Shown in pieces: positions 38,035 through 47,958 of a DNA stretch of 64,000 bases. Below the pieces are notes generated by a model. The model made no database searches. It was not told the origin of the DNA and was given only the letters and a program-made list of their open reading frames with translations. A program made the translations under genes and the position numbers. The stretch's first letter is position 1; each line of letters starts with the position of its first letter. Source of the stretch: Acidobacteriota bacterium (GTDB lineage Bacteria > Actinomycetota > Acidimicrobiia > Spongiisociales > ZC4RG35); assembly GCA_022573225.1 (NCBI GenBank), contig JACZUI010000005.1:1-64000 (forward strand), written 5' to 3'.

Positions 38035-39324
38035 TCATCCTGCTTCGTGGGGCTCGAGAACGGTCCGCCCGGCCATCATCGCAGCCCCGGCCGCGGCCGA
38101 TTCCAGCCGTTCGTCGTGCACCGCATTCGGAAACTGGTGGAGCTTTCGGCTCCTGAAGGATTCTTGCTTCATCCATCCTCCAGTGAGCACTACCCGCTCG
38201 GGAGCTCCGAAGATCTCCTCGATCGTTGTCGCCAGGGCCGAGGATCGTTCGAAGGCATCATCCAGTCCGGCTTGCCAGACAGCGTCGGATGAGGTTGCAG
38301 ATACCAGACCGTCGATCGTTTTCGCTTCGTCGGGGTCCAGAACGGCGTGGAGGCCCTCCGGGTCCGCGTCCGGTGCGCCTTGCTCCGACACTGGCTTGAT
38401 CGACTCGAGAATCAGCCCCGATGGAACAACGCCGATCGCCACAAACCCCGATCCTCTGGTGTGGCGGCCGATAGTCAGCCCCGCTTCGACGGCGCGGATG
38501 ATGAGGTCGTCGCTGAGGAGGTCGTCGTCGAAGAATCGCATCATCGCTTCGGCCGTTCCGCAGGAGTCGAACAAGACGCCGTGGCCGGTGGCGTCACAGG
38601 CTTCGGCCGCCGCGAGATGGTCGAGTCCGGTGACCAGAAGCGCGGCACCGATAAGGGCGGCAGGCCCATCCATTATCGCGCCTTGGGCGCGCTCGGGGGC
38701 TGCCGGCGAACGCAACAAGTCGTGTGTCTTCCCTAGATCTGCTTCCAGATAGTCGAAGACCCCGGCCCACGCCTTCCCGGTGTGCAGGTCCAACAGACCG
38801 GTCCGCGACGCCAGCGACCATTCGGAATGCGTAGTCCCGCCGAGCTCCTCTACGACCCATTCGGCCACGCTGTACCACGATGCACCGGCCAGCGATGCAC
38901 CCCATTCGTCGACCATCCATCTCATCTTGACGAGTGAGCACAATGTCGATCGGGGCAAACCGGTGGCTCGTGTGAATTCTGCGCCGTGATCACGCTCCAG
39001 CCGGGCCGCCTGGGTCCCACCGCGTGAGTCGAACCAGGCGATGATCGGAGGCGGTGACCCACCGGGTACGGAGAGAACCCCGGCTTCGGCGATTCCGGTT
39101 ACGCCGAGCGACCCCACTTTGGTGCTCGCCGGCAACTGAGACACCAGATCGACCAGTACACCGCGGACAGTTTCGATGAGTGCGCGAAGCGGCATCTCCG
39201 CGCCAGAGTCAACACGCTCCCATGGCGTCGCAGATGATGCCAGGGCCATTACACGGTCATCCGCCTCGATGGCTACTGCCTTGATCCTGGCCGTACCGAT
39301 GTCGAGACCGGCTCGCAAGGGCAT
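38035..39324 (-). CDS. FGGY-family carbohydrate kinase
   Basis: 'RAGLDIGTARIKAVAIEAD...IIAWFDSRGGTQAARL...GHGVLFDSCGTAEAM...VVLTGGWMKQESFRSRKL'. Confidence 0.85.
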   Translation of the reverse strand: MPLRAGLDIGTARIKAVAIEADDRVMALASSATPWERVDSGAEMPLRALIETVRGVLVDLVSQLPASTKVGSLGVTGIAEAGVLSVPGGSPPPIIAWFDSRGGTQAARLERDHGAEFTRATGLPRSTLCSLVKMRWMVDEWGASLAGASWYSVAEWVVEELGGTTHSEWSLASRTGLLDLHTGKAWAGVFDYLEADLGKTHDLLRSPAAPERAQGAIMDGPAALIGAALLVTGLDHLAAAEACDATGHGVLFDSCGTAEAMMRFFDDDLLSDDLIIRAVEAGLTIGRHTRGSGFVAIGVVPSGLILESIKPVSEQGAPDADPEGLHAVLDPDEAKTIDGLVSATSSDAVWQAGLDDAFERSSALATTIEEIFGAPERVVLTGGWMKQESFRSRKLHQFPNAVHDERLESAAAGAAMMAGRTVLEPHEAG

Positions 39325-39369
39325 GGCCGCAAGGTACCGTCAGTCGACAATGTTGTCATCAAGGGAGGT

Positions 39370-40188
39370 GTGTACATGGCGGTCGAGTTCAGGATGGCCC
39401 GGCTCTTCGGGCTGTCTGGCAACCTGCTGAACGTGGCCATGGACCACGGGATGTTCGGTGAGCTCGGGTTCCTCCCCGGGATCGAACGTATGTCAGAGGC
39501 TGTGGCTCGCGTGGCCGACGCAGGTCCAGATGCAATCCAACTCACCGCCGGACAGGCGCGACATCTCCAGTCGATTCTCGGTCGGGATCGCCCGGCCCTC
39601 GTGCTCCGGCTCGACACCTCCAATGTGTATGGCGCCGAGCTACCGCGGCAACTATTCAGCCTCGCATCTCCGACAAGCGTGGAGGAGGCGGTTCGGCTTG
39701 ATGCGGCCTGTGTCGTGCTCAACCTGTTCGATATTCCGGGACGGCCTGACGTGCGCGACGCCTGCATCCGCAACATCCTCGAAGTTCATGCAGAATGTCA
39801 CCGCTTGGGTATGCCGCTCATGGTGGAACCGCTGGTGGCCCAGCCCAGCGTCGGTCGCGGCTACGAGGTCAACGGCGACGTCGATGCAATCCTCCCTCTG
39901 GCTCGTCAGGCGGTCGAACTCGGCGCCGATGTCCTCAAAGTCGATCCAACCGATGATTTGAGCGTGTTCCACCAGGTGGTTGAGGTTGCCGACGTTCCGG
40001 TGCTGGTTAGAGGGGGGAGCAAGGTCTCCGAAGCCGAGCTTCTCGAGCGAACCCAGTCGGTGCTCGACCAGGGAGCAAGGGGCGTGGTCTACGGTCGCAA
40101 CATTTTCCAACACGAAGATCCGCCTCGCCTCGTCGGCAAGATCATGCGGATCCTCCACGGGACCGGAGAGGAGAACACCCCCAATTGA
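39370..40188 (+). CDS. Class I aldolase, DhnA/LsrF/DeoC-like
   Basis: 'NVAMDHGMFGELGFLPGIERM...GADVLKVDPTDDLSVFHQVV...VPVLVRGGSKVSEAEL...GARGVVYGRNIFQHEDP'. Confidence 0.85.
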   Translation: MYMAVEFRMARLFGLSGNLLNVAMDHGMFGELGFLPGIERMSEAVARVADAGPDAIQLTAGQARHLQSILGRDRPALVLRLDTSNVYGAELPRQLFSLASPTSVEEAVRLDAACVVLNLFDIPGRPDVRDACIRNILEVHAECHRLGMPLMVEPLVAQPSVGRGYEVNGDVDAILPLARQAVELGADVLKVDPTDDLSVFHQVVEVADVPVLVRGGSKVSEAELLERTQSVLDQGARGVVYGRNIFQHEDPPRLVGKIMRILHGTGEENTPN

Positions 40189-41291
40189 CAGATGTGACGG
40201 TCGGCGTGATCGGCGCTGGTCTCATGGGTCAGGAGCTGGCCTCGTCGATCGGGCGATGGATGGCCCTCACCGATGCATCGTTCGCACCCCGAATAACCGC
40301 CGTCTGCGATCTCTCCTCAGAGCGGAGGCGCTGGTTCGAACGGCTCGGCACGATAGAAGTCTCAACTGAGGACTACCGCCAAGTCCTGAGCTCGGACGTC
40401 GATGTCGTTTACATCGCCGTCCCTCACGATCTTCATGAGCAGATCTACACGGCAACGGCGCGGGCTGGAAAGGCGTTCCTCGGAGAGAAGCCCTTCGGGT
40501 TCGATCTCGAGGCGACCCAGGCGATCGTCTCTGCCATTGACGAGTCAGGAGTGTTCGCCCGGTGCTCGAGCGAGATCCCATTCTTTCCAGGCGCGCAGGA
40601 AGCGGTCCGGGCGGTCATGCAAGGCGAACTCGGCACGATCCTCGATGCGAGATTTGCCTTCCTTCATTCTTCGGACCTCGATCGCTCCAAGCCGATCAGC
40701 TGGAAACGTCGGGTGGAGACGTGTGGACCGGGCGGGGTGATGACCGACCTCGGCATGCATGTGTTCCATGTTCCGCTTCGGCTCGGGTGGGGGATCGAGG
40801 TGCTCGCCGCCCACCTCCAGAACATCGTTCACGAGCGCCCGGACGGAGAAGGGGGTGTCGCCGAGTGCGACACCATCGACAACGCCACCATTTTCGCCGA
40901 GGGGACCGCCGGCGACTCGCAGTTCCCGATCGTCTTCGAGACGAAGCGCATCGCGCCCGGCGAGACCAACACCTGGGTGATGACGATCGTCGGCACCGAG
41001 AGCGGTGTTTCGTTCTCGACCAAGTATCCGAAGTCGTTTCGCCGATTCGAGATGCGGGCAGGCCGTCAAGTGTGGAGCGTGGAGGACCTGGGGAGTGTGT
41101 CGGCCCACCCCAGCATCACTGGCGCGATCTTCGAGTTCGGTTTCGCCGATGCCGTCCAACAGATGTGGGCGAGTTTCTTTGCCGAGATGGCGGATGACCT
41201 GGCGGGTCGGTACGCATGTGCGACACCGTCGGAAGCGCTCGAAGCCCAACGGGTCGTCGACGATGCGCTACGTGTCGGAATCCGGCGGTAG
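40185..41291 (+). CDS. Gfo/Idh/MocA family oxidoreductase
   Basis: 'VGVIGAGLMGQELAS...VDVVYIAVPHDLHEQIYTATARAGKAFLGEKPFG'; TTGA overlap with the aldolase. Confidence 0.92.
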   Translation: MTDVTVGVIGAGLMGQELASSIGRWMALTDASFAPRITAVCDLSSERRRWFERLGTIEVSTEDYRQVLSSDVDVVYIAVPHDLHEQIYTATARAGKAFLGEKPFGFDLEATQAIVSAIDESGVFARCSSEIPFFPGAQEAVRAVMQGELGTILDARFAFLHSSDLDRSKPISWKRRVETCGPGGVMTDLGMHVFHVPLRLGWGIEVLAAHLQNIVHERPDGEGGVAECDTIDNATIFAEGTAGDSQFPIVFETKRIAPGETNTWVMTIVGTESGVSFSTKYPKSFRRFEMRAGRQVWSVEDLGSVSAHPSITGAIFEFGFADAVQQMWASFFAEMADDLAGRYACATPSEALEAQRVVDDALRVGIRR

Positions 41292-41737
41292 TTATCGGCA
41301 CCCACGCGATGCACAGATCAACGCACTGCCGCATTAGGACACCGGAGCTGCCGGCTTGTAACGAAGTGTCGCTTGAGCACCAGGCGAACCGTTGGTGCGG
41401 GGGATTGGGGGCGGGCACAACACAAAGCCCGCAAAGCGTGTTCCCGCCGGTATTACCCGACCGGTAGTGACGGTCATCGGCTCCTAAAGTCGGTTTCTCA
41501 GCCGGGAAGGCACCCAGCTCCCGTCTCGCCTCGCAGGCTCTGCATCCCTACGTATACGCCTTTGGAGCTCCGGTGTCCAGCGAAATACTGGACTCGCGAA
41601 AAAAGTCGCCCGGGGCTTGGCAGCCACTCCAGGCTGTCGTCGTCCCAGAACGCTGTCTGTGCCCATTGGTCGTTTTATGTGGTGAGGAATGGCCCCAATC
41701 CCGCGTGGAGGGGATAGTGCTTACCGACCGGTCCGAT

Positions 41738-43159
41738 TCACCCCTTCACGACGCCGAGGGGGCGGAGCCGGGCGACCCTGGCGGCAAGGTTGGCACGTTC
41801 ACACACATCGGCGACCTCGTCGACGTCCTTGTAGGCATAGGGAGCCTCCTCGGAGAGGAGCTTGACCGACCCAGGACGAACCGAGATGCCCGCCTCCTCG
41901 AGCTGTCGTCGCACCTCCTGGCCGGATGCCCTTGCCTTCGCCTTCTTGCGGCTCATCAACCTCCCGGCCCCGTGAGCGGCCGAGCCAAAGGCCGGGTTGT
42001 CTTCTTTGCCCTTCAGCACCCATGAAGCCGTTCCCATGCTGCCCGGCACAAACACGGGTTGACCGGACGATCGAAGATCAGGTGGGAGGTCCGGATGTCC
42101 AGGTCCAAATGCCCGGGTTGCGCCTTTGCGGTGGACACACAGGGACACCTCGCGACCGTTGACCTGGTGGGACTCGATCTTGGCCAGGTTATGGGCGACG
42201 TCGAACACCAGGTGCATGCCGGTTGCTTCTGGCGACAGCCCGAATACGGCCGCGAAGGCGGCCCGCGCCTCGTGGGCGAGAATGTGGCGGTTTGCCCATC
42301 CGTAGTTGGCCGCAGCGGCCATGGCCCCGAGGTATTCCTGTCCCTCCGGCGATGTGACCGGGACACAGGCGAGTTGTGGGTCAGGTATCTCGATTCCGTA
42401 GCGGTGCATGGCGTCCCCCATGAGGCGAAGCTGATCTGTGCAGGTCTGATGACCGAGACCTCTGGAGCCGCAGTGAATCATCACCACCACCATGCCTGGG
42501 GCGAGGCCAAAAGCGCGGGCCGCAGCGTCGTCGAGGATCTCGTCGACGACCTGCACTTCGAGAAAATGGTTTCCCGCGCCGAGTGACCCGAGCTGGCCTT
42601 TGCCCCTCGTGATCGCTTTCTCGCTGATCATCGACCGGTCGGCGCCCTGGGAAGTGCCCCTTTCCTCACACCGATCTAGGTCACTGTCCCAGCCATAGCC
42701 GGCCTCCAGCGCCGCGGCTGCGCCGACGTGGAGAACGTCGGGAACCAGACTGGCAGGGGCGATGGCTCCCTGGCCGATACCGCGGGGAATACGCCGGTCC
42801 AGCTCGGACATGATGTCTTCACGGCGTGCGTTGAAGTCTGGCTCGGTGAACTGAGAGGCGATCAAACGGACGCCGCAGCAGATGTCGAAACCGACTCCCC
42901 CGGGAGAAACGACGCCATCATCGACCGTGGTGGCCGCCACACCTCCGATGGGAAATCCGTAGCCCCAGTGAATGTCGGGCATGGCCAAAGACGAATCGAC
43001 TATTCCGGGCAGGTGGGCGACGTTGGCTACCTGTTCGGCGGCTCGATCTCGGCGCACCGACTCCATGAGGGCCTCCGATGCGAATATTCGTCCTGGGACC
43101 AGCATCCCCCCCCTGCGGGGAATTTCCCAGACGACGTCCGAGACACGCCTGATATCCAT
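41738..43159 (-). CDS. rtcB: RNA ligase RtcB family
   Basis: 'MPDIHWGYGFPIGGVAATTVDDGVVSPGGVGFDICCGVRLI', 'LGSLGAGNHFLEVQ', 'VMIHCGSRGLGHQ', 'FVPGSMGTASWVLKG'; ATG 43159; track start 43282. Confidence 0.94.
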   Translation of the reverse strand: MDIRRVSDVVWEIPRRGGMLVPGRIFASEALMESVRRDRAAEQVANVAHLPGIVDSSLAMPDIHWGYGFPIGGVAATTVDDGVVSPGGVGFDICCGVRLIASQFTEPDFNARREDIMSELDRRIPRGIGQGAIAPASLVPDVLHVGAAAALEAGYGWDSDLDRCEERGTSQGADRSMISEKAITRGKGQLGSLGAGNHFLEVQVVDEILDDAAARAFGLAPGMVVVMIHCGSRGLGHQTCTDQLRLMGDAMHRYGIEIPDPQLACVPVTSPEGQEYLGAMAAAANYGWANRHILAHEARAAFAAVFGLSPEATGMHLVFDVAHNLAKIESHQVNGREVSLCVHRKGATRAFGPGHPDLPPDLRSSGQPVFVPGSMGTASWVLKGKEDNPAFGSAAHGAGRLMSRKKAKARASGQEVRRQLEEAGISVRPGSVKLLSEEAPYAYKDVDEVADVCERANLAARVARLRPLGVVKG

Positions 43160-43465
43160 CTCTCTAGTTTGCCCACAATCGACGTCGCCGTCTGCGCCGA
43201 ACTCCGCTACATCCTCATAGGAGGCTGCCACGACATTCGCCCGATCCCCGTGTCGGCAGTGTGTTGCAGAACGGGGTGCCACAACAGGTGCAATGGTAGA
43301 TTCGTCCTGGCGGCTGGGTTTTGTCCGCAGGAAGATCCTCGGCGGATCGCGTCATCCCATCGTTTCGCTCGGGAGGGATGCAGGTGCTCATTGTTCGAAC
43401 CGAAGCTGGTCCACCCATCCAAAGTGGGCTCACGGTCAGATCCAGCGCGGCGGCCCACGGTTGAG

Positions 43466-44578
43466 ATGAGTACGCCGGGCGTCACTCTTTTCCTTTGCGG
43501 CGATGTGATGACGGGCCGGGGCATTGACCAGATACTCGAGCATCCCGGAGATCCGCGGCTTTACGAGTCCTCGGTCCGCTCGGCACTCGGGTATGTGCGG
43601 CTCGCCGAGGAGAGGAACGGTCCGATACCACGAGGTGTCGATCCTGCCTACATCTGGGGCGATGCTCTCGCCGCATTGAATGGGGCCGACACCATGGCTC
43701 GCATCATCAATCTGGAGACTGCGGTCACCGATGGGGGCGAGCCGTGGCCAGGTAAGGGCATCCACTATCGGATGGATCCTCACAATCTCGCCTGTATCAC
43801 TTCGGCAGGGATCGACTGTTGCGTTCTCGCCAACAATCACGTCCTCGATTGGTCCTATACGGGGCTGGAACAGACCCTCAACTCGCTTCAAGGAGCCGGG
43901 TTGGGCGTGACCGGGGCAGGGTTCGATTCAGCCACAGCCACCAGGCCGGCCCTGATAGACATCAAATCCGGGTGCCGTGTTGTGGTTGTCGCTCTCGGCA
44001 CCCCGTCGAGTGGGATCCCGCCCTCGTGGGGAGCGGGGTCGGATCGTCCCGGCGTGGCGCTGGCTCGAGCGCTCTCGTCAACCGAGGTCGATGCTGTCGC
44101 CGCGAGGGTTGCCTCGGCTGTCACAGCCGGCGACATCGTGGTCGTCTCAATCCACTGGGGCCCGAATTGGGGTTACGACATCCCCTCTTCGCACCGGCGT
44201 TTCGCCCGAGCGCTCATTGATCGCGCCGGTGTGCATGTGGTCCACGGACACTCGTCCCATCACCCCTTGGGCATCGAGGTCTACCGCGGCAGACCGATTC
44301 TGTACGGGTGCGGAGACCTCATCAACGATTACGAAGGGATCCGCGGGCACGCGAAATACCGCCCCGATCTGGGGCTTCTCTATCTGGTCACCATGGACCC
44401 GACCGCTGGTCGTTTGCAGCAGTTGGAGCTGGTGCCGGTTCGGATCCATCGGTTTCGCCTGACCTTCGCTTCGACCGAGGAGAGGACATGGCTCCAAAAG
44501 ACCCTCACTCGGGAGGGTCGGACCGGGGGAGCGGCGATTGAAGCCACCGACAGCGGACGTCTGTTCGTTCGCTGGTGA
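43466..44578 (+). CDS. CapA family protein (poly-gamma-glutamate synthesis/metallophosphatase-like)
   Basis: 'LFLCGDVMTGRGIDQIL...IINLETAVTDGGEPWPGKGIHYRM...CVLANNHVLDW...IHWGPNWGYDIP...VHGHSSHHPLGIEVYRGRPILYGCGDLINDYEG'; ATG 43466. Confidence 0.9.
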   Translation: MSTPGVTLFLCGDVMTGRGIDQILEHPGDPRLYESSVRSALGYVRLAEERNGPIPRGVDPAYIWGDALAALNGADTMARIINLETAVTDGGEPWPGKGIHYRMDPHNLACITSAGIDCCVLANNHVLDWSYTGLEQTLNSLQGAGLGVTGAGFDSATATRPALIDIKSGCRVVVVALGTPSSGIPPSWGAGSDRPGVALARALSSTEVDAVAARVASAVTAGDIVVVSIHWGPNWGYDIPSSHRRFARALIDRAGVHVVHGHSSHHPLGIEVYRGRPILYGCGDLINDYEGIRGHAKYRPDLGLLYLVTMDPTAGRLQQLELVPVRIHRFRLTFASTEERTWLQKTLTREGRTGGAAIEATDSGRLFVRW

Positions 44579-44759
44579 CCGATGGGTCAGAGGAATTTGC
44601 AGGCTGAATCCTGCGGGGTGAGAGAGCGCCGAGGTTTGGTCATGGCTCTCCCTGGTTTCTTGGATGCTCTCTATCCCAAACCCTTGAAGTCGGGCGAGAA
44701 CCCCGCAACGCCGGCCGACGTCCCCGCATCCATCGGAGTTCCGTAACATTGGTGTCGCC

Positions 44760-45554
44760 GTGAGCCGGTGGATTGTCCTTTGTGCGCTGGTGGCGTCGAT
44801 GGTGGCCGGATGCACCACCACGTCATTGAGATCACCTGTGACGCAGGTCGAGGAGGATGCCGGCGACTCGGTTCCAAAGGAGAATGTCAGTGACTCGGTC
44901 TCCGACCAGGAGAGTCGTGCACAGGAGCGAGATGCCATGGTCGACTCCCAAATAGTGGCCCGTGGCGTGAGCAACCCGTTGGTCCTGAGGGCGATGCGGG
45001 CTGTTCCCCGCCATGAGTTCGTGACCCCCGACTATCTCGATCAGGCCTATGACGATCACCCACTGCCCATCGGGCACGGTCAGACCATCTCGCAGCCCTA
45101 CATCGTCGCCTGGATGTCCGAGCTGCTCGAAGTCGAGCCAGGGGACAAAGTGCTCGAAATCGGTACCGGGTCTGGATATCAGGCAGCGGTTCTAGCCGAG
45201 ATGGGAGTCGAGGTTTACACGGTGGAGGTCATCGCGGAGTTGGCGGCCACGGCGGCGCCCCTTCTGGAGCGACTTGGCTATCAGAAGATCAAAATGCTGG
45301 AAGCCGACGGCTACTTCGGGTGGGAAGAGCACGCTCCCTACGACGCCATCGTCGTCACCGCCGCTCCCGACCATCTGCCCCGACCGCTTCTGCTCCAGCT
45401 TGCCGAGGACGGGCGGCTGGTGATCCCGGTGGGTCCGGTCGGTTCCTTCCAGACGTTGTGGCGGTTTACCCACGGCGACTCGGATGAGGTCTTGGCGGAG
45501 AACCTGGGCTTTGTGTCGTTCGTGCCGCTCACCGGGGAGGGGACTCGAGAGTAG
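44760..45554 (+). CDS. Protein-L-isoaspartate O-methyltransferase-like, predicted lipoprotein
   Basis: GTG start; '[21 protein letters not shown]' lipobox; '[64 protein letters not shown]'. Confidence 0.9.
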   Translation: MSRWIVLCALVASMVAGCTTTSLRSPVTQVEEDAGDSVPKENVSDSVSDQESRAQERDAMVDSQIVARGVSNPLVLRAMRAVPRHEFVTPDYLDQAYDDHPLPIGHGQTISQPYIVAWMSELLEVEPGDKVLEIGTGSGYQAAVLAEMGVEVYTVEVIAELAATAAPLLERLGYQKIKMLEADGYFGWEEHAPYDAIVVTAAPDHLPRPLLLQLAEDGRLVIPVGPVGSFQTLWRFTHGDSDEVLAENLGFVSFVPLTGEGTRE

Positions 45555-47958
45555 GTCTCGAGGCCAGACCCTCAGAGGCGCCGACTCGGGTGCTGGCCAT
45601 CGCCATCAGGGTCGCACCTGCGTAACAGGCCGCGCCGACAAGCATTACCGCGGTAAACCCCCAGGAGAGCGCGGCCAGCGCAGCTGCGATGGCAGCCACC
45701 ACCGAGGCCGCTCCGTTGATTCCCCAGGCCCAAGGGACCAGCTTCGGAGCGATCGTCTCGAGGTGGTCGATCCCTTTGGGGAACATGGTTCCCATCAGGA
45801 ACCCCACCGGAAGCACTGATCCGGCCACCAGGGCGGCCCGCTGCCACAAGGGCGCCCCCAGGGAGCGCTCGATCACTCCGGCCACCAGCCACGGTTGCAA
45901 GGCGGCCACCACGCTGAGAACGATCGCAGTTCGAACCCAGGGGAGACGGTCAGACATCAGGCTGCCCAGACCAGAAGCAACCAGCACCGAGGCCAAAACC
46001 ACCGCGAGGGCTGTGGTGGGCCGTCCCAAGACCAGGATATATCGCTGAAAGATCGGAATCTCGACCAGCAGAAAAGCGAGTCCGAGCAATCCGAAATAGC
46101 CCGCCGTCCATCCCATTCCCGGCCCCCGCCGGACCTTTGTCGTCAATGGACCCAAGATGAGTAGTCCGGCGGCCAGGATCGAGAGCAGCAACAGCGCCAC
46201 CAACACGAAGTAACCGGCGCCTCCAAAGGGCTGCCAGGTTCGACCCAGGGTGGCCAACACCTCGTCGGTCTGTTCAAACGTGAAGTAGTGATGGAAGAAC
46301 GGGTGATCGTCGCTGGGCGGAGTTATGTCGAAGCTGTAGGACTCGTACAGCGCAGTGGGCCTGGACTCCGCCAGGAGGGGGGAGGCCAGCCGGAAATAGT
46401 CGTCCTCGGGGAGTAGGTTGAACTTGTTGGCCTCCTCTGCGTCGAGTCCCGGAAAAGCGACGAGGTCGAAGCGGAGCCTCTCGGCAAAGTCCCTTATTCG
46501 ATCCAACTGGTCGGTTCGAAGACCGTCTGGGGAGACCAACACCAGGAGGTTCGAGAAACCACGGAGCGCAACCACGGATGAGGCCGGGTCGCCTCCCCGT
46601 CGGCGGATCGCCTCACCCGCGAGCGCCACGGCCCGCATTCCCTCGGAAGGAGGTGTTTGCAGCCAGCGCACCACCGCCAGGATCCCGCCGGGTCGCAGCC
46701 CGTCGAGATAGGCAGACATACCCTCGAGGGTCAGGGTGTAGTCCTCGGCCAGGCTGTAGGCCCCGGATGTCACGGGGCGGAATGGGGCGTCTAGGGCGAG
46801 GTGGACGACATCGAAGGAACCTTTGGCCCTCTCTGCGAAGGTGCGGGGCTCCTCCACGACCACCTTGACCCTTGGATCACGATAGGAGGGAGACGCCGAC
46901 GCGGCCTTCGCCACCAACGGATCGGGTTCCACCGCGGTCACGCTGGCGGCTCCCGAAGCCAGAGCGGTGAGCACGGCCAGGCCGCCTCCGGCGTCGAGGA
47001 CCGCCACTTCTGCTCCAGGCTTGAGTTCGTAGGGCAGCGCATAGAGGAGATAGGGGACGAAATCTGCCTGCTCGGGTTCGATGAGCGGGATCGGGCTCAA
47101 GTCGTCACCGTCGACGGTGACCCCCTGCTGCGCAGGTGGAATGCCACGATAGGTGAGAGAGAGCCCGGGCAGGGACCGGATTCCATCGCTTTCCACATGA
47201 TCGACCCGGGACGCGGGCGTCCACCCGGTGGAGAGCAGCGTCGCCCCCGGATATCTGAGCGCTGCGCTCAGCTCCTTATAGGGAGAGAGCCGAAGTTCGA
47301 TGCTCCCGGGACCGGCGAGGATCATCCCGGCCGTCACTGTCACCAGAACCACCACGGCGGGCAGGGCTTGGCGTCTGCTGGTGCCGGCCGCCAGGAGAAG
47401 GGGAACCGCCAGCGCCGCCGTGGCCGCCGTGGCCACGACTGCCCCCTCGCCGCCGAGGTGATCGATCGCCGCCAGGGCCAGGGGTGCTCCCAGGCCGGCT
47501 CCGGCCAGGCTGGCGGCGTACACCCGGTGCACCGGCACCCGACGCGGTTGGTCCCATCCCGCGAGGAGCACCGTGACCAGTGCGCCGGCGAAGAAAAACG
47601 GAGTGGCCAGAGCCAGGTAGACCACGGCCAGGTACAGGATCTGTCGCCGGTCCCAGGCCAGGGTGAAAGAGTCGAAAGGCACCCGGTTCGCCGCCAGGTA
47701 GCCACCGATGGTCGCGGCAGCCTGTAACGCGGCGAGGGTGGCCCAGCGGCCCGGGCCTCCCCGACCGAGGCGTGGCCACACATAGAGAAACGACCCGGCA
47801 GCGCCAAACCCGAGGAGAGCCAGGCTCACCGCTACGAAGGCGAAGTGGTGAAACTGGGCTACGGCGAATACCCGGGTGAGGACCACTTCGAGCATCAGAA
47901 CCGCCGCCGAGGAGAGGGCGATGCCGAAGAGAACCCGCCATCCCGATCGTTCACCCAT
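45529..47958 (-). CDS. Multi-TM spermidine-synthase-like (SpeE-fold) membrane protein
   Basis: Multiple TM segments flanking 'GAEVAVLDAGGGLAVLTALASGAASVTAVEPDPLV...DVVHLAL'; start 47958 proposed. Confidence 0.82.
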   Translation of the reverse strand: MGERSGWRVLFGIALSSAAVLMLEVVLTRVFAVAQFHHFAFVAVSLALLGFGAAGSFLYVWPRLGRGGPGRWATLAALQAAATIGGYLAANRVPFDSFTLAWDRRQILYLAVVYLALATPFFFAGALVTVLLAGWDQPRRVPVHRVYAASLAGAGLGAPLALAAIDHLGGEGAVVATAATAALAVPLLLAAGTSRRQALPAVVVLVTVTAGMILAGPGSIELRLSPYKELSAALRYPGATLLSTGWTPASRVDHVESDGIRSLPGLSLTYRGIPPAQQGVTVDGDDLSPIPLIEPEQADFVPYLLYALPYELKPGAEVAVLDAGGGLAVLTALASGAASVTAVEPDPLVAKAASASPSYRDPRVKVVVEEPRTFAERAKGSFDVVHLALDAPFRPVTSGAYSLAEDYTLTLEGMSAYLDGLRPGGILAVVRWLQTPPSEGMRAVALAGEAIRRRGGDPASSVVALRGFSNLLVLVSPDGLRTDQLDRIRDFAERLRFDLVAFPGLDAEEANKFNLLPEDDYFRLASPLLAESRPTALYESYSFDITPPSDDHPFFHHYFTFEQTDEVLATLGRTWQPFGGAGYFVLVALLLLSILAAGLLILGPLTTKVRRGPGMGWTAGYFGLLGLAFLLVEIPIFQRYILVLGRPTTALAVVLASVLVASGLGSLMSDRLPWVRTAIVLSVVAALQPWLVAGVIERSLGAPLWQRAALVAGSVLPVGFLMGTMFPKGIDHLETIAPKLVPWAWGINGAASVVAAIAAALAALSWGFTAVMLVGAACYAGATLMAMASTRVGASEGLASRPTLESPPR

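Noticed and set aside
41460-41490. Possible additional copy of the TAGGAGCC repeat (rc: TTTAGGAGCCGATGACCGTCACTA)
   Set aside because: Only the outer 8-9 nt match well, remainder too diverged, and it does not abut a gene stop; a profile search would be needed.
41655-41750. Possible tRNA/tmRNA-like T-arm (GGTCCGATTCACCCC) near rtcB
   Set aside because: No consensus GGTTCRAATCC, no matching acceptor stem, and it overlaps the rtcB stop.
43207-43433. Minus-strand ORF with CHCTCCGTPFC-like zinc-ribbon pattern (YHCTCCGTPFCNTL)
   Set aside because: Short Cys pattern only, overlaps the rtcB/CapA upstream region; no further support for coding.
42728-43465. N-terminal extension of the CapA-like ORF (42728..)
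   Set aside because: Antisense to rtcB with no domain similarity; CapA domain begins at ATG 43466.
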